In this document: piece after piece, positions 27,201 through 36,250 of the stretch | How positions within the stretch are numbered: position 1 is the first letter of the stretch | Layout: every line of letters begins with the position of its first letter | Assembly: GCA_037624485.1 (NCBI GenBank) | Contig: JASJJC010000014.1 | Coordinates: 1-64,000, forward strand | DNA from: JAFMKE01 sp037624485 | Lineage (GTDB): Bacteria; Bacteroidota; Bacteroidia; Chitinophagales; UBA8649 | Direction of reading: 5' to 3' | DNA: 64,000 nucleotides | Position numbers and translations under genes: made by a program | Notes under the pieces: model-generated | What the model was told of the DNA's origin: nothing | What the model saw: only the letters and a program-made list of their open reading frames with translations | Databases searched by the model: none

Positions 27201-29328
27201 TTCTTTTATTCATTTAGAAAATGAGTTTCCCGGTTGGAATCAATCTCATTTTTACCAATGGCAAAAAGATAGCTACGAAAATGTATATCTAGATACCGAT
27301 CGTGAATTTAAATTTATCGACGTACCGAAAGAAGTCTATGTTAAAACTGGACGATACCCAACCATCTTTTATGAGAATATGGAATGGAAAATGGATGGGG
27401 CTCAGATGCACAACTGGAAAATGAACAATTGCGGTGGAGGTGTTGGTTTTCCCGATGGGCTGTCTATAGCCCTCATAGATAACTTGACTGGAATAGCTGT
27501 CCCAATCGTCAACAACAGCACAATAAATAGTTATGGCCCTTATGGCAACATACATTGTAGAGGAGTGGAAAATGTCATAACAGTAGCAAACTATAGAGCA
27601 TATGGCAATACCCCATCCAATCACCCTTCACCCGGTGTACCTTGGTCTGATTTAATCATTGATTACCTCAATAATGCGCCAAGTAATTACTATATTCTCA
27701 TTTATTCTATAAACGATGCAAACTATCAAGCATGGGATGGGAATCTCATCAATTATTTAAATACTCTATCATGCCCAGTTTCAAACACTACTCCTGGTGC
27801 CATGATATTTGCTTACCAAAAAAATAATCCAGCCTTTACCCCGATTGCCAATTTTGGGCAAAACTGGAACGATATAATTACCAATACTTTTAGCATTGAC
27901 GGTACCTGGACAGCAGGAAACTTCAAAAGCCCATTAATAGGCCCTTCTTCAGACTGGGGATCTTTTCATTGGGATTTCAAGGCACTTGAGAGCCCAAGTC
28001 AAGATGAGCAAAGTGTGGATATTTACGGAGTTAATAGCAATATAGAAACGCTTTTAATGACCGTCCCTGCCGCTGTAACAGATACGGGCTTAAACATAGA
28101 TGCAAATCTGTACCCCTTCCTTAGATTAAGATTAAATACATCCGATGATATAGACCGAACGCCTACACAGCCTTTATTTTGGAGAGTCCTTTATAAAAAA
28201 CCTCCCGAGGCAGCTATTAATCCCCTGCGCTATTTCTCTTTAAATAAGGATACCTTAATGCAAGGAGAAACCTGGGAAATGGCTGTAGCTATTGAGAATA
28301 TAACCGATTCAGATATGGATAGTTTGACCGTTAAAGAAACCATGCAAAATGCCACTAATAATGTTGGAATTCTTTATCAACAGTATGATTCCTTGCGCGG
28401 ATTTGATACACTGCATTTAAGCTTTAATCAAAACACCTTAAACGGGTTTAATGGAGTGAATAGTCTTTTTATTGAGGCTAACCCATACGAACAAGGTCAT
28501 CAATTAGAACAATTTCATTTCAACAACTTCGCCAATTTTAAATTTACCGTTGAGGAAGACAATATCAACCCGCTATTGGATGTAAGTTTTGATGGAAGAA
28601 AAATATTAAATGGTGATTTGGTTTCAGCCAAACCCGAAATACTAATCCAACTTAAGGATGACAATCAATTCTTAGCCTTAGACGACACCAGCCTAATTAA
28701 CTTGTATTTTAGATATTTAGGTGTGGATGGAAATTCTCCTGAGCCGCTTGCTAGGGTAAGCTACCTGGATCCCTTGACGCAGTTTATACCTGCCTCGAGT
28801 AATGGAGAAAATGAAGCTAGAGTAATTCTGAACCCTGATTTACCGAGAGACGGAACGTATGAGCTCCTTGTTCAATCAACAGACAAAACTGGAAACTCAT
28901 CAAGCGGGACAGATGATCGACTAACTGAGCAAGTTTACTATGATTATAAGATTTCATTTAAGGTAGAGAACCGATCCAGGATATCTAATGTGCTGAATTA
29001 CCCTAATCCTTTCACCACAAGAACACAGTTCATTTTCACCTTAACGGGTTCACAAGTTCCAAGTAATTTTGATATTCAAATTTTAAACATCAGAGGCACG
29101 GTCATAAAACAAGTTTCACAAGCCGAATTTGGTCCTATTCACATAGGGTTAAATAAATCTGAATACTGGTGGGATGGCAAAGATGAATATGGAGACCCAC
29201 TAGCAAATGGCGTCTATTTTTACAGAATCCGATCTTCTATTAATAATGAGAATATTGACCATTACGGTATTGAGCAAGTCGATAAATTTTTTGAAAAAGG
29301 ATTAGGTAAGATGGTGCTAATTAGATAA
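24250..29328 (+). CDS. C25 family peptidase, T9SS sortase PorU2-like
   Basis: A 1692-residue exported protein with a signal peptide (cleavage near LFAQ, residue 19). The middle (about residues 400-790) is a gingipain-like Peptidase_C25 domain with the candidate catalytic pair His639 (FFGHSYANG) and Cys669 (ANGCNSG). Long Ig-like/CARDB-like beta regions follow. The C-terminus has a FlgD-type Ig segment (YPNPFTTRTQFIFTL, then GVYFYRIRSS) and ends in GKMVLIR, similar to T9SS-related C-terminal signals. The architecture matches the long PorU2-type putative sortases of Bacteroidota. PorU proper removes the C-terminal signal of cargo and attaches it to the surface. It overlaps the PorV2-like gene by four bases. 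Confidence 0.85.
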   Translation: MRQNLLFFIALIAGVQLFAQPYGNEWIDYNQPHFKFEVAIGNEGIHRIESSLINQYGLNFIDPDNFKLFRDGIEIPIYVKQTNNVADFIEFYATANDGKFDTWLYKDTAHQAHDRGSLFYNNSSYYLTWNEVGGNLRINNISNDLSNLPQPEPYFWYSSENILNQTFSIGEPTYLSGGGNLTALYNSQFDKGEGFYSNQQFNNSSNIVSFNMPTPHAVNNMDAELYTVVVSWSSNEHKYNIKSGSSVLSTHQFNDYKVGKKLDILPASLINSSTNVSFEALPSSTGTNRNNPSLIEIKYARLFNMDNQNSFVFEIDGNNSRQYLEIANLDDQSTEPLLYDLTNGYRLVSQDLPGSNIHRFLLPAASGSRKLIIRADNSNSYNVVSSLTQIAYTSFDEPNNQGNYILLTGDEFYDSPEVDAYVAHRESFSGGAHNVIKVNINQLYDQFGFGIDRHPQAIRNFVSYVTDTWNPSPENLFIVGKAREYKDFRYNQTAREQCIVPTFGNPGSDVLLAADTNSSVPKIAIGRLAATNTDQIDQYLQKIIQYDNEFYNFGDPLQTIANKDYMKQIIHLGGGTDLSQQNLFRNYLNSYAAAANGTSWGAEVHSVFKNSSAPIQTLPSELIRNRINDGVSLITFFGHSYANGFDISFDDPENYSNIGKYPIFLANGCNSGLIHASSQSISERFVFQDQKGAIAYISTTDLSASNSLNVYTTNFYQNLSTNQYGKSIGEVIQATVSDVEACCSSISIGMMVAHEMTLHGDPAIPINQYDNADYTIEAQNVFFTPENISTSLDSFEINLVVYNLGEAIIDSIDIEVARIFPDGSQEVLVQTVPAPFHKDTFSMRIPVSNDNNGLGLNNFNIHVDVNDDVSSELSETNNYLINQIDLFIGSDDIFPIYPFEFAIVPNSPVTLKSSTGNPFEIEKWYVYQIDTSELFLTPLAEQKILSEGGVIEWTPNINLKDSTVYYWRVSSDSIYTGNFKWRNSSFIHLENEFPGWNQSHFYQWQKDSYENVYLDTDREFKFIDVPKEVYVKTGRYPTIFYENMEWKMDGAQMHNWKMNNCGGGVGFPDGLSIALIDNLTGIAVPIVNNSTINSYGPYGNIHCRGVENVITVANYRAYGNTPSNHPSPGVPWSDLIIDYLNNAPSNYYILIYSINDANYQAWDGNLINYLNTLSCPVSNTTPGAMIFAYQKNNPAFTPIANFGQNWNDIITNTFSIDGTWTAGNFKSPLIGPSSDWGSFHWDFKALESPSQDEQSVDIYGVNSNIETLLMTVPAAVTDTGLNIDANLYPFLRLRLNTSDDIDRTPTQPLFWRVLYKKPPEAAINPLRYFSLNKDTLMQGETWEMAVAIENITDSDMDSLTVKETMQNATNNVGILYQQYDSLRGFDTLHLSFNQNTLNGFNGVNSLFIEANPYEQGHQLEQFHFNNFANFKFTVEEDNINPLLDVSFDGRKILNGDLVSAKPEILIQLKDDNQFLALDDTSLINLYFRYLGVDGNSPEPLARVSYLDPLTQFIPASSNGENEARVILNPDLPRDGTYELLVQSTDKTGNSSSGTDDRLTEQVYYDYKISFKVENRSRISNVLNYPNPFTTRTQFIFTLTGSQVPSNFDIQILNIRGTVIKQVSQAEFGPIHIGLNKSEYWWDGKDEYGDPLANGVYFYRIRSSINNENIDHYGIEQVDKFFEKGLGKMVLIR

Positions 29329-29376
29329 CATTATGAATATTTTGCAAAATTTAAATCCGAGCTTAGCCTCAATAGT

Positions 29377-30531
29377 ATGAAATATTTCTTAGTATTAGTT
29401 CTTATTGGAGTATTGAGTTTTACTTCGTGTAAAAAAGATGAATTTGTTCCTAAAGAAATTATTAATTTTATTGATGGAGATGTACCAGATGATTTAAAAA
29501 TTAATCAAATTCAGTACCTAGGAAGTCACAATAGCTATCGGTACAGGCCGGAACAGGAATTATTGAATTTCATACTAGGTCTTGCAAACATTCTTCCTGC
29601 CGAATTCAACCCTGTTGAACTTGATTATGAGCACTTGCCCTTGCAAGATCAGTTTAAATTTTACGGTATACGTCAAATTGAAATAGATCTTTTCTTAGAT
29701 ACACAAGGTGGATTATATTACAACCGAAGGGGCTATGGCCTTATCAATCAAGATTTAGAATCAGGAATTCCAAGCTTACTAGAACCAGGGATTAAAGTGC
29801 TGCATATACCCGATATTGATTATAATTCGCATCAACTAAGTTTCATTGAAAATCTTCAAGAAATTAAATCTTGGTCAGATCAATTCCCTGATCACATTCC
29901 CCTATTTATTCTTTTAGAACTAAGTGAAAAGACAGTAAACAGCACCCTACCAAATGTAGGTTTTACTCAACCTGAAAGCTGGAACAATCAAGCTGCATTG
30001 AATAGTATTGAGCAAGAAATTTTGAGTGTATTTTCAAGAGAAGAAATTATACTCCCAGACGACATTAGAAGCAATTACAACACCCTGAATGAAGCTGTCT
30101 TGAATGATAACTGGCCGACCATTGCTGAAAGCCGAGGAAAAATCGTTTTTCTTCTTAACAATCAAGGGATAACCACCCAAATATATACATCAGGAGCCCC
30201 CAGCCTAGAAAACAAGCTTTTGTTTACTAATGGAGTACCAGGCGATGCAGATGCAGCATTTCTGCTGCGAAATAGTATTAGCGCATCACTTTCTGAAATT
30301 AATCAACTCGCTGCACAAGGATATATGATTCGAACAAGAGTTGATGCGGGAACATATGAAGCTAGAAGCAATGATTATTCCAGTTGGTTATTAGCCTTAC
30401 AAAGCGGAGCACATTTCTTATCCACCGATTACTATAAACCCGATGCAAGAGAAGGGGATGGAGAATGGAGTAGCTATAGCGTTCGGTTTGATAATGGTTT
30501 ATACCGCTCAAATCCTGTTACAAATCCTTAA
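29377..30531 (+). CDS. PI-PLC-like phosphodiesterase, lipoprotein
   Basis: A 384-residue exported lipoprotein (lipobox with Cys18, FTSCKK) related to the Ca2+-dependent phosphatidylinositol-phospholipase C1 group. Key residues of the TIM-barrel active site are visible: His51 in GSHNSY, Glu102 and Asp104 in IEIDLFLD, His143 in VLHIPDIDY, and Glu181 in FILLELSE. Members hydrolyse phosphodiester lipids, but specificity in bacteria is mostly unknown. It lies 48 bp after the PorU2-like gene and is the last gene of the long plus-strand run; it may be co-transcribed with it. Confidence 0.8.
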   Translation: MKYFLVLVLIGVLSFTSCKKDEFVPKEIINFIDGDVPDDLKINQIQYLGSHNSYRYRPEQELLNFILGLANILPAEFNPVELDYEHLPLQDQFKFYGIRQIEIDLFLDTQGGLYYNRRGYGLINQDLESGIPSLLEPGIKVLHIPDIDYNSHQLSFIENLQEIKSWSDQFPDHIPLFILLELSEKTVNSTLPNVGFTQPESWNNQAALNSIEQEILSVFSREEIILPDDIRSNYNTLNEAVLNDNWPTIAESRGKIVFLLNNQGITTQIYTSGAPSLENKLLFTNGVPGDADAAFLLRNSISASLSEINQLAAQGYMIRTRVDAGTYEARSNDYSSWLLALQSGAHFLSTDYYKPDAREGDGEWSSYSVRFDNGLYRSNPVTNP

Positions 30532-30780
30532 CAGCATTCAACTTATAGCACATCTCCCCTTTTTTACTTCTACTTAACTCTCCCAAAGTCACTAAATTTT
30601 GGATGTAAAAAATTCTTGGCAAAGCGGATTTGCAAAATAATTAGCAGATACCTATTCATTTAATTAATTTTGTATAAAATTTATTATTCTTGTCCACTTA
30701 GAACTTATTTAAATTTTAACAGCTATTCAATTAATTATACAGACCTTTAACGTTATTCTCAAGACATCTCGCATAAAAGT

Positions 30781-31704
30781 ATGAATCCAAAATTTTTAAT
30801 TAGTGTAATGGGGGCAACGGCCACCGGCAAAACATCGCTTGCTATTGACCTAGCTCGTCATTATAATACAGAGATAGTTTCCGCTGATTCAAGGCAATTT
30901 TATAAGGGCATGAATATTGGAACAGCTAAGGCTAGTCAGGAAGAGTTAGCTTTGGTAAAGCATCATTTTATTGATGTCTTAGATGTGGATCAAGAATATA
31001 ACGCTGGTAAATTTGAAGTAGATGCATTACAGGTATTGGATGAAATTTTCCAGAAGAATGACGTAGCGGTTATGGTTGGAGGTTCTGGACTTTACATCAA
31101 TGCAGTTTTATTTGGAATAGATCCATTTCCATCGATAAATACCGAATCTCGTTTAAAAGCAATGAACTTTTATAAGGAAAATGGGCTGCAAGCCTTGCGG
31201 GATGAGGTAAGAGAGTTAGATCCCGTTTATTTTTTGGAGGTTGATCTAGATAATCCTAGAAGGTTAATGCGAGCACTTGAAGTGTGCTATGCTTCAGGAA
31301 GAGCATACTCCTCATTTCGCAGTCAAGCCCCACAGCCGAGACCATTCAACACTATAAAAGTAGCCTACAATTGGGATAGAGCTATGCTCTATGAAAGAAT
31401 CAACCAACGAGTCGATCAAATGATTGATGGCCAGTTAATCGCGGAAGTACAGAACTTTTTACCGCATAGCAATAAAAAGGCTTTAGACACCATTGGTTAC
31501 AAAGAAATCTTTGAATTTCTCGATGGTAAGATTAAGAAAGATGAAGCCATTGAATTGATAAAAAGAAATTCTAGACGTTATGCCAAACGTCAACAAACTT
31601 GGTTTAAAAAAGATGAAGAAATTTATTGGATTAATCCATTAGCTAGAAAAGAAGAAATTATCGATTTCATGGATAAAAAAATGAAACCAAATGGAGGAAT
31701 TTAA
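30781..31704 (+). CDS. miaA: tRNA dimethylallyltransferase
   Basis: A 307-residue enzyme that adds a dimethylallyl group to A37 of tRNAs reading codons that start with U. The P-loop GATATGKT is at residues 11-18, then VSADSRQFYKGMNIGTAK and the GGSGLYINAV motif, the R-x-x-RALEV segment, and a C-terminal TRYAKRQ-type segment (RRYAKRQQTWFKKD). It is preceded by 249 bp without a gene, where I see no terminator or clear promoter. It overlaps the following HAD gene by 14 bases. Confidence 0.95.
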   Translation: MNPKFLISVMGATATGKTSLAIDLARHYNTEIVSADSRQFYKGMNIGTAKASQEELALVKHHFIDVLDVDQEYNAGKFEVDALQVLDEIFQKNDVAVMVGGSGLYINAVLFGIDPFPSINTESRLKAMNFYKENGLQALRDEVRELDPVYFLEVDLDNPRRLMRALEVCYASGRAYSSFRSQAPQPRPFNTIKVAYNWDRAMLYERINQRVDQMIDGQLIAEVQNFLPHSNKKALDTIGYKEIFEFLDGKIKKDEAIELIKRNSRRYAKRQQTWFKKDEEIYWINPLARKEEIIDFMDKKMKPNGGI

Positions 31705-32365
31705 ACAATACGACTGGCTGCTTTTTGATTTAGACAATACGCTCCTAGATTTTACCGAAGTATCCAAAAAAGCTTTTGCTGATCTTGTTAATCATTTTGA
31801 GTTAACTCATCCTGAACCCTACGAAGCTTACCATCCAATTAATGCTAAATATTGGCATTATTTCGAAAAGCAAAAAGTAGATGCAGAAACAGTTCGGTAT
31901 GGAAGATTTAAAGAATTTTTAAACCATATTTCATCTTCAGTAGATCATAAAAAAATGGCAGACAAGTATTTGGATCTTCTCATTCACCATTCCGCATGGA
32001 TAGCCGGCGCTGAGCAGATGATTCAAGATTTATCTCATACACATCACTTAGCGATAATAACCAATGGCTTGAAAGACGCCCAGCACAGCCGATTAGAGAA
32101 GCATGATATGAAAAAATACTTCCAACATATATTCATTTCTGAAGAGCTTGGCGTTTCCAAACCGCATCGTGCATTTTTCGAACACGTTCATAAACAGATT
32201 GACTCACCGATTAAGGAACGTGTTTTAGTGATAGGAGATAATCCAAAATCAGATATCAAAGGAGGGCACAATTTTGATTACCATACTTGTTGGTACAATT
32301 ACAGAAAGGATAAAAAACAAAGCGTAAAAGCTAATTTCAAAATCGATACTTGGATTAAAAATTAA
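31691..32365 (+). CDS. HAD family hydrolase, YjjG type
   Basis: A 224-residue haloacid-dehalogenase-fold phosphatase. Motif I is FDLDNTLLDF (Asp nucleophile and Asp acid/base), motif II is ITNGLK, and motif IV is VIGDNPKSDIKGG. The cap and length fit the YjjG group, whose E. coli member is a 5'-nucleotidase for non-canonical pyrimidine nucleotides. The start lies inside the end of miaA and the stop is 1 bp before the next ATG, so the three genes form one unit. Confidence 0.87.
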   Translation: MEEFKQYDWLLFDLDNTLLDFTEVSKKAFADLVNHFELTHPEPYEAYHPINAKYWHYFEKQKVDAETVRYGRFKEFLNHISSSVDHKKMADKYLDLLIHHSAWIAGAEQMIQDLSHTHHLAIITNGLKDAQHSRLEKHDMKKYFQHIFISEELGVSKPHRAFFEHVHKQIDSPIKERVLVIGDNPKSDIKGGHNFDYHTCWYNYRKDKKQSVKANFKIDTWIKN

Positions 32366-32366
32366 T

Positions 32367-32861
32367 ATGCCTGCCATTGGACTCATATCAGATACCCATT
32401 CCTATTTAGACCCACAAGTATTTGAATACTTCAAAGAAGTTGATGAAATATGGCATATAGGCGATGTAGGAGATGTAAAGGTCCTTGAACAGCTAAGAGC
32501 ATTTAAGCCTCTGCGAGGTGTCTATGGTAATATCGATGATAGGGAAATTCGGCAAGAGCTACCACTAGACTATCGTTTTGTTATGGAAGACATGGATATA
32601 TGGATGACGCACATTGGCGGATATCCCGGGAAATACGCTTCACGAGTACGAGATATCTTGCAAGTAAAACCGCCAGATTTATTTATTAGCGGTCATTCAC
32701 ATATTTTGAAAGTAATGCGCGATAAAAAATACAATATGCTCTGCATGAATCCAGGTGCAGCGGGAAAACATGGATTTCACAAGCTCAGAACACTACTGAG
32801 ATTTCATATAAAAGATAAAGCGCTATCCAATCTTGAAGTCATAGAATTAGGTATCCGTTAA
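32367..32861 (+). CDS. Metallophosphoesterase, YfcE/MJ0936 type
   Basis: A 164-residue small calcineurin-fold phosphodiesterase. All metal motifs are present: LISDTHSY, HIGDVGD, YGNIDDRE, and ISGHSHI. The short length and lack of a signal peptide fit the cytosolic YfcE/MJ0936 group, active on phosphodiesters in vitro with unclear cellular substrates. It follows the HAD gene after 1 bp and faces the DjlA-like gene convergently across 15 bp. Confidence 0.87.
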   Translation: MPAIGLISDTHSYLDPQVFEYFKEVDEIWHIGDVGDVKVLEQLRAFKPLRGVYGNIDDREIRQELPLDYRFVMEDMDIWMTHIGGYPGKYASRVRDILQVKPPDLFISGHSHILKVMRDKKYNMLCMNPGAAGKHGFHKLRTLLRFHIKDKALSNLEVIELGIR

Positions 32862-32876
32862 ATCGTATTTTGATTA

Positions 32877-33647
32877 CTACTTTATCCCTTTACTTAGCCG
32901 GATGGAGTCATATGCCTCTTGGATTTCTTGAAATTTTTTGGAGGCAATATCTTTTGCAATTTTAGTTTTATCTGGGTGATATTTTAAGACCATCTTTCTA
33001 TATGCTTTTTTAAGCACCTCCTCAGATACTCCTTCACTTACTCCCAGCACTTGATAGGCGATGTTTTGATTGCTTGATTGAAAATAACTTGTTTTTTGCT
33101 TTTCTTTCTTGCTGGCTTTTCTTTTGATGGTTTCAAAATCTTGTTGAGCCATCCCCATTAACTTTGCAATGTCTTCTAAAATTCCATCTTGCTTAAAATT
33201 TGAATGAGGAGCTGCATGAGTTAATCCAAACAAAAAAGTAATCACTTGAATTTTACCCTCTCTTTGTAAGGTACTCAAGCTTTTAGCAGAATGGTGATAA
33301 TCCACTTTTGTAGCAAGCGCATCTTTTAAGCATTGATAGACATATTTACCCTTCTTTGTTCCAAATTGACGATAAAAATACTTGAGAATAAAGTGACTCT
33401 CACTTCGACTAATTACTTGCTGTACTTTTAGAAGGGCAGCAGTACATTGAATCAACTTTATCTGATATTCCGTTAACTGAGGATCATGCTCGCCACCATT
33501 ACCCCATCCAGGAAATAGACTGGACTTTCCTTCAAACAACTCCTCAATAAAAATACCAATGAAAAACCCCATGAAAGCTCCATACATCCGAAAACGCATA
33601 GCACCCAAGATCATAAGGACCCATTTGATATACCTGCTATATTTCAT
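32877..33647 (-). CDS. DjlA-like membrane-anchored co-chaperone (TerB and J domains)
   Basis: A 256-residue protein. An N-terminal hydrophobic segment with glycine motifs (MRFRMYGAFMGFFIGIFI) resembles the membrane anchor of DjlA. A TerB-like helical domain follows (about residues 55-165), then a C-terminal J domain (about 190-256) with the intact HPD motif in VLKYHPDKT. J domains stimulate the ATPase of DnaK, so it probably recruits Hsp70 to the inner membrane. It is monocistronic and convergent with the metallophosphoesterase gene. Confidence 0.85.
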   Translation of the reverse strand: MKYSRYIKWVLMILGAMRFRMYGAFMGFFIGIFIEELFEGKSSLFPGWGNGGEHDPQLTEYQIKLIQCTAALLKVQQVISRSESHFILKYFYRQFGTKKGKYVYQCLKDALATKVDYHHSAKSLSTLQREGKIQVITFLFGLTHAAPHSNFKQDGILEDIAKLMGMAQQDFETIKRKASKKEKQKTSYFQSSNQNIAYQVLGVSEGVSEEVLKKAYRKMVLKYHPDKTKIAKDIASKKFQEIQEAYDSIRLSKGIK

Positions 33648-34054
33648 GTATTGATTGTAAAATATAGATTGGTTGCATATGAATTGTTTAATAACTATTT
33701 ATTGTATTCTTGCTTTTAAGCCTTTACTATGCATATCGACGTCATTGACCGTCGCGGGCATATATTTGCTTTAAGGATTGACATCTTCCCACTCAAAGCG
33801 TTGATTGATGCTCCGCCATTGTATCAAAAACATATTTAAAGATAAATTTATCGACCCTATATTCTTTCTTGTACAAGCGAAAAAGAAACTACATGCATTT
33901 AAAAAGAAAATAACAGCAATGATTTTTGACATATTAATAAATTAATTAGGCTTTAATGAACAAAAAATTTCTCTATGGGGTTTAAAGCTAAACAAAAGGT
34001 TTTATACCTTTAAATTTCAAGAAATATTTATAACTTTTAAAATAACAAATAATT
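33648..34054. other. Long intergenic region before the peroxiredoxin gene
   Basis: 407 bp between divergent genes. A short patch with higher GC (about 33735-33765) contains an imperfect inverted repeat, CGACG...CGTCG (33737-33741 and 33750-33754), and next to it a full -7 consensus TATATTTG (33761-33768). A 36-codon frame from an ATG at 33729 to 33839 spans the patch, but nothing supports its translation. Nearer the peroxiredoxin gene a variant box TACCTTTA lies at 34005-34012. The rest is AT-rich and featureless. Confidence 0.4.
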
Positions 34055-34684
34055 ATGGGATTAGTAGGAAAAAAAGCACCAAAATTTAGTGCCACTGCTG
34101 TTGTAAACGGTGGAGAATTTCAAGATGATTTTTCTTTAGAACAGTTTATTGGAAAGAAAAAAGTAGTACTTTTTTTCTACCCAATGGACTTTACTTTTGT
34201 GTGCCCAACAGAATTGTTAGCATTCCAAGAAAAGCTTGAAGAATTTGAGAAAAGAGACGTTGCAGTTGTTGGTTGTTCTGTTGATTCTCATTTTTCGCAT
34301 TGGGCATGGTTAAACACCCCGAAAGATCAAGGAGGAATTCAAAGTGTTATGTATCCAATAGTAGCTGATTTTGACAAAACAATTTCTATGAACTACGGTG
34401 TACTTGCAGGCGAATACACTTGGGACGAAGATGGAAACTGGGGATTCGAAGGTGCTCCAATAGCATATAGAGGATTGTTTTTGATTGATGAAGAAGGAAC
34501 CGTAAGACATGAGCTAATTAATGACTTACCCTTAGGAAGAAATGTAAATGAAGCCTTAAGAGTGATTGATGCATTAGCGCACAATCAAAAATATGGTGAA
34601 GTTTGCCCAGCTAACTGGAATGAAGGAGATGATGCTATGACGGCTTCTTCTGATGGTGTTGCAGATTACCTATCAAAGCACTAA
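34055..34684 (+). CDS. 2-Cys peroxiredoxin (AhpC/Prx1 type)
   Basis: A 209-residue thiol peroxidase that reduces H2O2 and organic peroxides. The peroxidatic Cys50 is in the invariant FTFVCPTE and the resolving Cys184 is in GEVCPANW; the active-site Arg is in the YRGLFLID region. The C-terminus runs past the resolving cysteine by 25 residues, as in typical dimeric/decameric 2-Cys enzymes that can be over-oxidised. No ahpF-type reductase gene is adjacent. It is monocistronic with a long upstream region and a strong terminator behind it. Confidence 0.95.
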   Translation: MGLVGKKAPKFSATAVVNGGEFQDDFSLEQFIGKKKVVLFFYPMDFTFVCPTELLAFQEKLEEFEKRDVAVVGCSVDSHFSHWAWLNTPKDQGGIQSVMYPIVADFDKTISMNYGVLAGEYTWDEDGNWGFEGAPIAYRGLFLIDEEGTVRHELINDLPLGRNVNEALRVIDALAHNQKYGEVCPANWNEGDDAMTASSDGVADYLSKH

Positions 34685-34703
34685 TCTTTGTAAAATAAAT
34701 ATC

Positions 34704-34747
34704 AAAGCCATTCTTGCTTCGATTTTTCGAACAGAATGGCTTTTTTT
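34704..34747 (+). terminator. Rho-independent terminator of the peroxiredoxin gene
   Basis: Arms AAAGCCATTCT (34704-34714) and AGAATGGCTTT (34733-34743) with an 18-nt loop containing a small inner stem (TTCGA/TCGAA), followed by a T-run to 34747. Confidence 0.85.
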
Positions 34748-34880
34748 AAGAATATGCATTTGATTTACGGATGGAATACGAATTGCCCCGATTTTTTTCG
34801 GCAAGCATGACGATATAGAATGGATCACTTTGAATAAGCCACTGAACAATTAAAACCCTCACCAGAGGACAAAAACCAAT

Positions 34881-36116
34881 ATGAGAGAAGTACTATTTTT
34901 CATTATCATAGCAGGGGCAGTTCTAGCAATTGATCTCTACTCCTATCAGGCATTGCGAGTTGTATTTCCTTTTAACACAACATTGGGCAAAATCATTGGG
35001 ACCATCTTTTGGTCAGTTACCATCTATCTTTTGATGAGTATAATGGTTACAGCCCTGTTCGGACTTCAGAATATTCCAAATTTTTTAAGAAAGCTCACGG
35101 CAGCTTTTTTCTTTCTGGGTTTAATTTCTAAATTATTTGCAATATTTTGGCTTTTAGGTGAAGACCTTTTTCGAACCTTCAGATTCGGATTCGATAATTT
35201 GTTCGGTAATCAATCCAGTGTAAGTTTTGATAGTAGACGTAAATTCATTAGTCAGATTGCTATATTTTCTGCGTTTGCTCCTTTAGTTGTTTTAACCTAC
35301 GGTATGCTGAGGAATGCCTATAATTACCAGTTTCATAAAGTACAAGTGGGTTTGAAAAAACTACCTTCTAACTTCAAAGGTTTCAAGATCATTCAACTTT
35401 CAGATATTCATGCGGGAAGTTTTAATCAAACCAAACCGATAGCAAGTGTAGTTGAAAAAATCAATGCCCTCAATCCCGATTTAATCTTGTTTACCGGTGA
35501 CCTAGTGAATGATATGGCAAAGGAAATGGACTTATATAAGCCCATTTTTGCCAAATTAAAGGCCAAACATGGCGTTTTTTCTGTATTGGGTAATCATGAT
35601 TATGGAGACTATGCCTTCGGACGAGACATGACCCCTGAAAAAGCAATTAACTTCGAAAAGTTTTTGACAGTACATAAAGACATGGGCTGGGATTTATTGC
35701 GAAATGAAAATCGACGTATCGAAGTCCATGGGCAGTACATCGACTTAATCGGTGTAGAAAATACAAGTTCAAATGCACGTTTTGTAAGTCATGGTGACTT
35801 AAGAAAAGCAAGTGAAGGACTAGATCCCTCGAGTTGTAAAATCCTCATGAGCCACGACCCTAGTCATTGGGATCATGAAATCAATAAGGCATTCACTGAT
35901 ATTGATTTAACACTTGCAGGGCATACGCACGGCTTTCAGTTTGGTATAGAAACCAAGTGGTTGAAGTGGAGTCCTTCTCAATATCTATACAAACAATGGG
36001 CGGGTTTATACCAAAAAGGTGACCAATACATCTATGTCAATCGCGGTTTCGGAAATTTGGGTTATCCTGGACGAGTAGGTATCTTACCAGAAGTAACGGT
36101 AATGGAATTGACCTAG
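34881..36116 (+). CDS. Membrane-anchored metallophosphoesterase (YkuE-like)
   Basis: A 411-residue protein. The N-terminal about 145 residues contain four or so transmembrane helices. A calcineurin-like phosphoesterase domain follows with all metal motifs: QLSDIHAGSF, FTGDLVND, VLGNHDYGDY, ILMSHDPSHWD and LAGHTHGFQ. Related proteins with a membrane domain occur throughout Bacteroidota; the YkuE relatives are suspected to act on UDP-diacylglucosamine-like or other lipid-linked phosphates, but the substrate is not known here. It is monocistronic. Confidence 0.88.
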   Translation: MREVLFFIIIAGAVLAIDLYSYQALRVVFPFNTTLGKIIGTIFWSVTIYLLMSIMVTALFGLQNIPNFLRKLTAAFFFLGLISKLFAIFWLLGEDLFRTFRFGFDNLFGNQSSVSFDSRRKFISQIAIFSAFAPLVVLTYGMLRNAYNYQFHKVQVGLKKLPSNFKGFKIIQLSDIHAGSFNQTKPIASVVEKINALNPDLILFTGDLVNDMAKEMDLYKPIFAKLKAKHGVFSVLGNHDYGDYAFGRDMTPEKAINFEKFLTVHKDMGWDLLRNENRRIEVHGQYIDLIGVENTSSNARFVSHGDLRKASEGLDPSSCKILMSHDPSHWDHEINKAFTDIDLTLAGHTHGFQFGIETKWLKWSPSQYLYKQWAGLYQKGDQYIYVNRGFGNLGYPGRVGILPEVTVMELT

Positions 36117-36250
36117 ACATCCAAAATATCAAATCAGCGCAGAAACAAAGTATAAAATCATTACTGTTCTAGTTATTGAGTTTATAAATTACTCGAATTC
36201 GAAGATTTCCTATGGCTTCCATTTATAGGTTGCATTAGATAAATTTAAGC

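Noticed and set aside
32367..36116. The two metallophosphoesterases as a duplicated pair.
   Set aside because: They belong to different groups (cytosolic YfcE type and membrane-anchored YkuE type) and share only the general metal motifs.
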